Assembly (NCBI GenBank): GCA_024449915.1
Contig: JAMZAV010003201.1
Span: 1 to 64,000, forward strand
Source: Sweltsa coloradensis
Taxonomy: Eukaryota > Arthropoda > Insecta > Plecoptera > Chloroperlidae
Length of the DNA: 64,000 bases
Direction: 5' to 3'
Part shown: piece after piece, positions 56,628 through 64,000 of the stretch
Position numbering within the stretch: position 1 is the first letter of the stretch
Layout of the letters: each line of letters opens with the position of its first letter
Translations under genes and position numbers: made by a program
Notes under the pieces: model-generated
The model's database searches: none
Seen by the model: the letters and a program-made list of their open reading frames with translations, nothing else
What the model was told of the DNA's origin: nothing

Positions 56628-57827
56628 CTACGAAAACGCTTAAGTCCTGCCGCGTTGTTGGATGAGCGTAATTGGTGCATTGAGCTGCCATGTGTTATGC
56701 GGATTTTCTGTTGTTCTGTGAAAAAATTATTACTAAGTCGAAGATTTGTATAAATGAAATGAAATTAAATTAAAAACTTACTATATTTTTTTAATTTTTT
56801 TTTTATTAATCGTAATTTAATAAAAAGAAAAAATCGTAAAATAGCGATTTTCATAAGAAATAAATATTTGATTGCGCTTAAATTTTACACGAATATATGA
56901 TTTCATAAAATTAAAGTTCTGTGAAAAATCATAACAATAGGATAAAGCAAGTAGAGAAGAATTGAAGAATTGTTTTAAAAAAGAAAAAACTGTAAAATTT
57001 CGATTTTCATGATAAATAATTTTTCGATTGCGCTCAAATTTCACAAGAATATCTTAATATATTAAATTAAGATTCTGTGAAAAAAACATTAAAATCGGAT
57101 TAAGCATGTAGGAGTTATAAGTCGAAGAATTTTTTTAAAAATCGAAACAAACCGTAAAATTGCGATTTTCATGAGAAATAATTTTTCAATAAATAAATAA
57201 AATAAATTTTTATTTAGAGTCTGCCCACTCAGTTATATAACTGATTTTCAGTGGGGGACTTTAAATCAAAGCGACCAAGCCAACCCTGCAGGCCCCGACG
57301 CAATCGACGAGTGAGCGATAACCAACCAAAGATCGATATTTTTTTAATAGGAAATATAGCAATCAGTGGTATGGACAGTGCAAACACCCGCGAATCAACG
57401 TCAGAATCAACAAGGCCGATTCAGAACAACTCTGAAATTTATTATGTGCTTCGTTGCTAGGACGGCTTTTTTAAAGTCATCGTTTACAAACTCCTAAGAC
57501 AAGAACTAATGGACTCAAGTCCAAATCAGAAGTTAAAAAACTTCTGACTTTAGCGGGAATCGAACCCTGGACCTTCTGCATTGGAAGCAGATACGCTAAC
57601 AACAAGACCAACGAGCCACACAATAATTCCGATTGCGCTAAAAAACGTGGCAGTTCTAAGTTCAGAGATTTCAAAGGCCTCCATTAAATTTCATCGCAAT
57701 TGGAGTATCGGTTTAGCCGGAATCGTGTTAACAAACACAATAATACAAACAGGAAAAAAAACATTCCGTATTTTTTACTCCGGTGTAGTTAAATGGAATC
57801 TTCGCTTCGCTCGCTACGCTCATCCAA
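56628..57827 (-). mobile_element. Helitron-like element split by SINE S1 (array copy 3)
   Basis: Equivalent of 52344-53543. The 57750-57800 stretch (ATTCCGTATTTTTTACTCCGG) matches 47020-47045 better than its array partners, suggesting gene conversion or template mixing. Confidence 0.8.
57198..57625 (-). mobile_element. SINE S1 (array copy 3)
   Basis: Same insertion as in array copies 1 and 2, with a short T insertion near 57469 (GGCTTTTTTAAAGTC). Confidence 0.9.
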
Positions 57828-57849
57828 AAATTAGTCGACTTGTCAATTA

Positions 57850-58597
57850 TTGGATGAGGGAAGCGAAGATTCCATTTCACTACACTGGAAAAAAATCCGG
57901 AATGTTTTTTTTGTTTGTTTTATTGTGTGTCTGCTAGCACGATTGATAAAAATTTTATGGAGGCATTGCGATGAAATTTTATGGAGGCCTTCGAAATCTC
58001 TGAACCAAGAGCTGCCACGTTTTTGAGCGCAATCGAAAAATTATTTCTCATTAAAATCGCAATTTTACGATTTTTTACGATTTTTAAAAAATTTCTTCAG
58101 CTTATAACACCTACCATGCTTTATCCGATTTTAATGAGTTTTTTCACAGAACCTTTATTTTACGAATTTAGTTACTCGTGTGAAATTTGAGCGCAATCAA
58201 AAAACTATTTCTCATGAAAATCGAAATTTTACGTTTTTTTTCTTTTTTAAAACAATTCTTTGACTTGTATCAACTACATGCTTTATGCTATTGTAATGAG
58301 TTTTTCACAGAAAATTAATTTTTTGAATTTATATATTCGTGTGAAATTTGTGCGCAATCGAATAATTATTTCTTAAGAAAATTTCAATATTACGATTTTT
58401 TCCTTTTATAAAATTACGATTAATTTAAAAAATTAAAAATTTAAGTTAATGTTTTATTTTATTTAATTTAATTTAAAAAAATCTTCAATTTAGTATTAAT
58501 TTTTCACAGAACAACAGAAAATCAGCATAACACATGGCAGCTCAATGCAACAATTACGCTCATCCAACAACGCGGCGGGACTTAAGCGTTTTCCTAG
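57850..58597 (+). mobile_element. Helitron-like element, rearranged 5' part (array copy 3)
   Basis: 5' TTGGATGAGGGAAGCGAAGA. Around 57940-57990 the segment AATTTTATGGAGGC is duplicated, replacing the CGGCTAAACCGATACTCC block found in other copies. The 3' part is as in 49299-50048. Confidence 0.85.
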
Positions 58598-59384
58598 TAA
58601 CACCTACATGCTTTATCCGATTGTTATGATTTTCACAGAACCCTATTGAATGAACTAGGAAATCGCTTAAGTCCCGCCGCGTTGTTAGATGAGCGTATTT
58701 GGTGCATTGAGCTGCCATGTGTCATGCGGATTTTCTGTTGTTCTGTGAAAAAATCATTACTACGTTGAAGATTTTTTTTAAATTAATTTATATTAAGAAA
58801 AAAATTAACTTTAATTCTTTAATTATTCGTAATTTAAAAAAAGTAAAAAAATTGTAAAATTGCGATTTTTATAAGAAATAATTATACGATTGCGCTCAAA
58901 TTTAACACGAAAATATTAATTTATAAAATTAAGGTTCTGTGAAAAAATCATTACAATAGGATAAAGCATGAAGGTGTTATAAGTCAAAGAATTGTTTTAA
59001 AACAGAAAAAAACTGTAAATTTTCGATTTTCATAAAAATAAATTTTTTGATTACGCTTAAATTTCACACGAATATCAGCAAACACGAATTGATGGGCCCT
59101 AAGTGGCCCGCAAGCGGCTGGCCAGAACTGAACTGGCAAGCCGCTTGCGGGCCGGCATCTTTGGCCAGTTACGGCTCGCTCTGATTTTGTCCCACCGGCC
59201 ATCAGCCGGCCGTCACTTGTGGCTCGTTTCCGGCCCTTAACCGGCAAATGGCCAAAGCTGCCGGCCCGCAAGCGGCTGGCCAGAACTGAACTGGCCAGCC
59301 GCTTGCGGGCCACTTATGGCCCATCAATTCGTGTTTGCTGGGAAAACATTGGGACCAGCGCGATCTGGTATCTAAATATGTAAC

Positions 59385-59610
59385 CAAAAAAATAAAATAA
59401 TAAGTATAATTGATATTATATCAGTCTCACTCTCACATAGGTATTTCGTCTTAATTTCTGACACCAGTCGAATATCTGTAGGTTTATACACAACATATAT
59501 CAATCGCAAGTAATAATAAAGTTTCAAGTTAGGTGTCTCGAACTCGGTCCAGCAGGGAGACTTTCCATCTGTAAGCCTAGCCTCTAACCGTTGCGCCACG
59601 GAAGAAGCTT
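59385..59610 (-). mobile_element. tRNA-headed SINE, family S2
   Basis: Minus-strand head CCGTGGCGCAACGGTTAGAG (A box) and GAGTTCGAGACACC (B box), then a body unrelated to S1, ending in an AT-rich tail near 59390. A single copy in the window, so tRNA-derived SINE is inferred from the head and the tail. Confidence 0.6.
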
Positions 59611-59739
59611 GCTGTGTTGAGGGAATAATCACCTATACATACAATAGCAAATCGGCTTTCACTGGATGGGTGATTGACTGATTGTTAAAATATGTTTAGC
59701 TGGAAGACGGTTTTCTAGTGATGAGCCAACACATTAACA

Positions 59740-60110
59740 CTGCTGGCCAACCGGCAGCCGGCAAAGTGATGGCCAGCCATCTTCACGCCTGTGGCGGCAA
59801 AACAACAGTGACATGGCAGCGGCCAACCATCACTGGGCAGGTTACTAGTATGTTGTGGCCAGCCGTGCGTAGGGTTACGAGTGATGGTCTAACATTTATC
59901 TGCTGCTGGCCAACCGACAGTCGGTAAAGTGATGGCCAGCCATCTTCACGCCCGTGGCGGCAAAACGACATAAACACGACAGCGGCCAACCAACACCGGG
60001 CTGTTTTTTTTTGTTCTGGCCAGCCTTCAGACGGTATGCCAGTGACAGCCTGACACCTTCTCACTGCTGGCCAGCCAGTGGCCACAGTGGCCAGAAGTGC
60101 CAGCACGCAG
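59740..60110 (+). repeat. ~161-bp GC-rich tandem repeat, 2.3 units
   Basis: ACTGCTGGCCAACCGGCAGC recurs in variant form at about 59740, 59901 and 60062; units share GATGGCCAGCCATCTTCACG and CGTGGCGGCAAAAC. The overlapping long frames on both strands are composition effects. Confidence 0.8.
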
Positions 60111-60444
60111 CCATCACTCTACCGTAACTTATGTGTTTGCTGGGTTTATTCATAAAATTAAGGTTCTCTGAAAAAATCATTAAAATCGGATAAAGCATGT
60201 AGGTGTTAATAAGAAATAATTTTTTGATTGCGCTGAAAAACGTGGCAGTTCTAAGTTCAGAGATTTCGAAGGTCTCCAGAAAATTTTATCGCAATTGGAG
60301 TATCGGTTTAGCCGGAATCGTGTTAACAAACACACAAAAATACAAAAAAAAGAAAAAAAAAACCATTCCGGATTTTTTTTTCCAGTGTTGTGAAATGGAA
60401 TCTTCGCTTCGCTCGCTACGCTCATCCAATAAATTAAACTACGA

Positions 60445-61050
60445 CTAGGAAAACGCTTAAGTCCCGCCGCGTTGTTGGATGAGCGTAATTGGTGCATTGA
60501 GCTGCCATGTGTAACGCGGATTTTCTGTTGTTCTGTGAAAAAATTATTGCTTAGTCGAAGATTTTTTTAAATTAAATTAAATAAAATAAAAAATTTACTT
60601 AATTTTTTTAGTAAATCGTAATTTTTAAAAAATAAAAAAATCGTAAAATTGCAATTTTCATAAGAAATAATTATTTGATTGCGCTCAAATTTAACACGAG
60701 TATTTAAATTGATGAAATTAAGGTTCTGTGAAAAAATCATTACAATATGATAAAGCATGTAGGTGTTATAAGTCAAAGAATTGTTTTAAATATGAAAAAA
60801 CCCGTAAAATTTCGATTTTCATGAGAAAATAATTTATCGATTACGCTCAAATTTCACACGAATATCTTAATTCATAAAATTAAGGTTCTGTGAAAAAATC
60901 ATTACAATCGGATAAAGCGTGTAGGTGTTATTAGTCGGAGAAATAAAAAAAAAAATCGAAAAAAATCGTAAAATTGCGTTTTTTTTAAGAAAAAATTTCC
61001 CGATTGCGCTCAAAAACGTGGCAGTTCTAAGTTCAGAGATTTCGAAGACC
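60445..61050 (-). mobile_element. Helitron-like element, 5'-truncated
   Basis: 3' terminus CCTAG at 60445 with hairpin and CGCTCATCCAAC, then interior units. Homology stops in TCGAAGACCTCGCGAG at 61050, before the T-rich stretch and the 5' end. It marks the right edge of the nest. Confidence 0.8.
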
Positions 61051-61985
61051 TCGCGAGATATCGCTCTTATCAACATCCAACACTTTCGGTTGAAACTGTG
61101 GTTCATATTTATTTATTTGTTTGGGTTTCTTTTAATAAGTAGCAACTACATGTTTCATACAGGTTATTTCCTCGTGAACAAACCAGGTTTTGATTCAGTA
61201 TGCAGGTGTTTATTCTGCAACGCTTTGAAGTTCTATCGATTAACCAATAGGGTTATTCGAAACTGTATCAGAGTACATTTCCTAAATTTAGATTAGTTAT
61301 TTTTTAACGGACTGTAAACAGGCCACCAAAAGAGTATTTTGGTAGTAATTAATTTCGAAAGTTTGTTACAAAAATGTTGAGATATTCTCTGTTATCGACA
61401 TGTGCATTATATCCTGTGTTAACTGTAAATAACGTTCCAAAGAAGTGTTTTGGGTAAAAGTTGTAGGTCGAACTGTGGTATATATACCGAAACGCTGTCT
61501 TAATGAATAACACTACACGGATAAGCGAAAGCTACATATTATAATGAACACAATGAACAACCGTGAAAGCCTTCATTAAACTATAAATTGCCTCTACGGA
61601 AGTTTTTGAAAAAAGAAGAACAAAGAAACCAAACTGTTGTGTGACCTTGCTTTTCTTTATTATTATTATTTATTTTCAATTGTCATGACATAATACACAT
61701 TACACAAAACAATATATACCAGTCAAACAATTGATGGATGTGAGAATTAGAGCATGCCCCATACCACATAATAATATGTGTCTCACTACCATTTACTTAT
61801 ATATACGTCTTTTATGATACATAAATGATACAACTAAATAACTATGAATGATATTCTACATTGATGGATGCGCTTATTGTAATTGATGAGATTTGGATGA
61901 TTGATGGTAATTTACACTAGCCTATACATTGTGAATGTATGTGCCTGTCTGTGTGTGTTGACTTAGTGTGGTTGTCGGTGTGCGT
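61051..61985. other. No recognisable feature
   Basis: AT-rich spacer without shared repeats; TATTATTATTTATT near 61660. No coding signal. Confidence 0.45.
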
Positions 61986-61993
61986 GTGTGTGT

Positions 61994-62056
<63 letters not shown>

Positions 62057-62100
62057 TGTGTGTGTGTGTATGTATTTATTTATTTATTTATTTATTTATA
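61986..62100. repeat. (GT)n then (TTTA)n microsatellites
   Basis: About 80 bp of GT with two breaks (61986-62068), then TTTA repeats 62074-62098. The frame at 61939-62154 is an artefact of the GT run. Confidence 0.95.
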
Positions 62101-62362
62101 ATTGAACCGATAGGGGAGAGAAAACAGTTTCCAAAAAGATATATTTTCTCATAAACGAGAAACAAAAAGAACATAAATGTGACGGAATATCAAAATGACT
62201 TAAAGATATATGAGAGACAAAGGAATAAAATAAACTAGGAAGAACCTGATGGGCTTCTTCCTTTCCGTATAGATACTAAAAACCAAGGAGAAAAATACAA
62301 TAAACAATGTTAGGGTTTGGGAGTACAAACCCTATCGGTCACTAAAGAAAAACAGAAGGTCT

Positions 62363-62640
62363 TTACAGGGTCAGTGCCTGACAGAAGAGGAGCTCCCCAT
62401 CAAGGACGGAGCAGAGCGCCTCTCTATCACACCACTTTGCCTCAAAGCCGTCTATCGTCCCTCGCCCAAGGTGCCAAGCATACTCCTTGAGGAGTCGGGA
62501 CTTCAGACGGGCTTTGAGGACCACTTCGTAGGGAGACGGTGTAGCAGGGACCAGATACCCCCGGGATGGGATACCCCCCGGTATCCCAGCTCTAGGGATG
62601 GAATACCCCCCCCGGTATCCTAGCCCTAGGGCTAGAGTAC
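62363..62640 (-). other. GC-richer open frame of unknown nature
   Basis: A minus-strand frame without an ATG is open for about 92 codons and ends at a stop at 62363-62365. It includes the phrases YEVVLKARLKSRLLKEYAWH, LGRGTIDGFEAKW and LDGELLFCQALTL. No domain that I recognise. The plus strand is also open across 62366-62620, so GC composition alone might explain it. If real it would be a last exon or a transposon fragment whose upstream part is replaced by the minisatellite at 62550. Confidence 0.3.
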
Positions 62641-63380
62641 CCTACGCAGGGATGGAATACCCCCCACGATATAACGTGTATTAAGACAAAAGGGGGTACT
62701 TGGTCCCTAGGGCTAGGATACCCTCCCCACGATATAACGTGTATTAAGACAAAAGGGGGTACTTAGTCCCTAGGGATGGAATACCCCCCACGATATAACG
62801 TGTATTAAGACAAAAGGGGGTACTTTGGTCCCTAGGGATTTGAATACCCCCCACGATAATAACGTGGTATAAGACAAAAGGGGTTACTTGGGTCCCCCTA
62901 GGGAGGACTAACCCCACAACGATATAAAACGTCTTAAAAGACGAAAGGGTGGGAACTCTTTGTCCCTAGGGGATGGGAATACCCCCATGATATACGTGTA
63001 AAAAGACGAAAGGGGTACTCCCCTAGTGCTATTAAACCCCCCCTTTATAACGAGAAATTTATTCCCCAAAAGGGGGTTTCGTTGGTCTCCTAGGGCTGGG
63101 ATACTCCCCTACGTTATAACGTGTTCATAGACCAAAGGGGGTATTTGATCCCTAGGGCTGGAAGGTACCGGATCTCACGATATAACGTGTTAATAAGAAA
63201 TAGGGGGTACTTTGGTCCTCTAGGGATGGAATACCCTCCACGATATACGTGTAAAAAGACGAAAAGAGGGGTTCTTGGGGGGTCACTAGTGCTGCTGGGC
63301 TGGCTGGGGATAGCCCCCACCCGATATAACGTGTTTAAAACGATCTTAATGGTTAACTTGGTGCCCTAGGGGCTGAAAGG
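62560..63380. repeat. ~60-bp minisatellite, decaying toward the right
   Basis: The unit contains CCCTAGGGATGGAATACCCC, CACGATATAACGTG, then TTAAGACAAAAGGGGGTACT. About a dozen units; those at 62650-62830 are nearly identical, those beyond 62880 carry many single-base changes and indels. Frames at 63114-63369 on both strands are by-products. Confidence 0.9.
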
Positions 63381-63575
63381 CATAGATAATAAAGGTTTTA
63401 ATATATGACTTTACAGGTATGTACTCAGCATACAAAAGCACAAAAATCTATCCAATACACTAGTAATCATTTTTGATATTATTTTAATGTTTCGCTCCCG
63501 TCTAATTTAAATGATTTTTTTATTATTTTCTTTGTTGTTTTACTGTAAATGTCATTGTATGTTTTTTTTTTTTTT
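63381..63575. other. No recognisable feature
   Basis: Short AT-rich spacer between the minisatellite and the last Helitron-like copy. Confidence 0.4.
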
Positions 63576-63582
63576 GTTTAAT

Positions 63583-64000
63583 TTGTGGGATGGAGCGAAG
63601 GAAGACCCTTCAAATTTCACACCGCCCCCCCCAAAAATTTAGCTCGGAGTGTTATTTTTTTTTTTTTGTTTGTTTATTTTTTTCTGTCGTGTTTTGTTTC
63701 GCGGTCTCTACCGGCAAAACGGCATATCCCCGATCTTGAGTGAAAGTTGGAGGGGACCTTCCGAAATCATTGAACAAAAATTATCAAACTCGGCTACTTA
63801 AAGTTTTTGGGTACAATCGATTAAAGTATGTTCTCATAAATATCGTACTTTTAAACGATTTCTTTCTTTCTTTTCTTTTTTCTTCTTTTTCTTTTTCTGC
63901 CTTTCTTCTTTTTTCTTTTTTTCATTGTCTTTCTTTCGATTTTTAAAGTGCGATATTTTTCGGTGACATTTAAGCCCGATTCTGACCAAACGGGTGGAGC
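63583..64000 (+). mobile_element. Helitron-like element, subfamily 2, cut by window end
   Basis: TGTGGGATGGAGCGAAGGAA resembles a degraded 5' end. It is followed by GGTCTCTACCGGCAAAACGG, GTTGGAGGGGACCTTCCGAA and ATTCTGACCAAACGGGTGG, in the same order as 8604-9166. Pyrimidine-rich inserts at 63860-63930 look like slippage. Confidence 0.65.

Larger units (their letters stand above)
59078..60143. mobile_element. GC-rich composite bounded by CAGCAAACAC / GTGTTTGCTG
   Basis: Outer ends CAGCAAACAC (59078) and GTGTTTGCTG (to 60143) are inverse. The first 264 bp (59078-59341) form a MITE of their own, with a 23-bp perfect inverted repeat starting CAGCAAACACGAATTGATGG and a long internal palindrome of GCAAGCGGCTGGCCAGAACT arms. 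Then comes a tRNA-headed SINE (59385-59610) and a ~161-bp GC-rich tandem repeat (59740-60110). Its GC content stands out against the AT-rich host. Confidence 0.65.
58655..60429 (-). mobile_element. Helitron-like element hosting a GC-rich insertion (array copy 3)
   Basis: Equivalent of 50106-52335 but with the TIR transposon site empty (AAAT at 59017-59020) and a different insertion at 59078-60143. Confidence 0.8.
48084..60438. repeat. Tandem triplication of a ~4.27-kb Helitron-like nest
   Basis: Landmarks repeat in order three times. The SINE hairpin lies at about 48683, 52949 and 57232, and the plus-strand copy start at 49299, 53565 and 57850. The minus-copy start lies at 50106, 54377 and 58655, and the CGGATAAAGCATGTAGGTGT landmark at about 52094, 56377 and 60190. 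Spacing is 4266 and 4283 bp. Copies 1 and 2, and 2 and 3, differ by scattered single bases over most of the length (about 99% alike by eye). Copy 3 lacks the 4-bp-TSD transposon and instead has a GC-rich insertion at 59078-60143. The first ~350 bp of copy 1 are more diverged. Confidence 0.85.

Noticed and set aside
62560..63380. Telomeric or subtelomeric repeat
   Set aside because: The unit is ~60 bp and bears no TTAGGG-type core; there is no gradient toward a chromosome end.
1..64000. Dozens of 60-140 residue open frames as protein-coding genes
   Set aside because: Most overlap on both strands, lie in repeats (for example LDERSERSERSED-type peptides from the GCGA tract) or run through homopolymers. 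None has a domain beyond the relics listed.
1..64000. Endogenous viral sequence
   Set aside because: I saw no capsid, envelope, protease or LTR pair; the RT relics match non-LTR elements.

Overview
The window is repeat-dominated eukaryotic nuclear DNA, AT-rich, with no complete protein-coding gene that I can support. The evidence is dense nested transposons, tRNA-headed SINEs, LINE, hAT, pogo-like and THAP-type coding relics, microsatellites, and the absence of any operon or rRNA. The palindrome TAGGCCTA is strikingly over-abundant outside the young transposons. An aquatic invertebrate, possibly a deuterostome, is my guess. No gene in the window fixes the taxon.

Layout. 1-5 kb: a LINE relic, a noisy TAG microsatellite, a 188-bp tandem repeat and a foldback element. 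5-11.4 kb: the first cluster of a Helitron-like family (5' TTGGATGAGCG, 3' subterminal CGCTCATCCAA, a hairpin, then CCTAG-T), set among foldback elements and a tRNA-headed SINE. 12-19.5 kb: SINEs, a 563-bp TIR element, a LINE relic and older sequence. 20-30.6 kb: four related TA-flanked, iteron-rich DNA transposons, two of which keep a minus-strand relic of a pogo/Tigger-like transposase C-terminus; a second Helitron subfamily and two TTAA-flanked piggyBac-like MITEs lie among them. 30.6-33.2 kb: TIR MITEs in sequence full of AGGCCT. 33.2-35.1 kb: more Helitron-like copies, including a filled site beside its empty duplicate. 35.7-36.2 kb: two exons of a THAP zinc finger whose splice donor looks broken, then a 516-bp foldback element. 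37-38.3 kb: a 300-bp satellite. 40.4-41.4 kb: a hAT element with intact 8-bp target duplication. 43-47 kb: mixed repeats. 47.3-61 kb: a Helitron-like nest containing a ~4.27-kb block present three times in tandem. 62-63.4 kb: a GT microsatellite, a GC-richer reading frame of unknown nature and a decaying ~60-bp minisatellite.

The most informative signal is the Helitron-like family. Related filled and empty sites inside the window show insertion between A and T with no target duplication, with the usual CTRR-type 3' end but a TTGG 5' start instead of TC, plus an asymmetric inverted repeat of the kind described for Helentron/Helitron2. Copies occur in head-to-tail and convergent pairs, inside other elements, and as hosts for SINEs and for a 4-bp-TSD DNA transposon. 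The window therefore works as a record of successive insertions, not as a set of cooperating genes.
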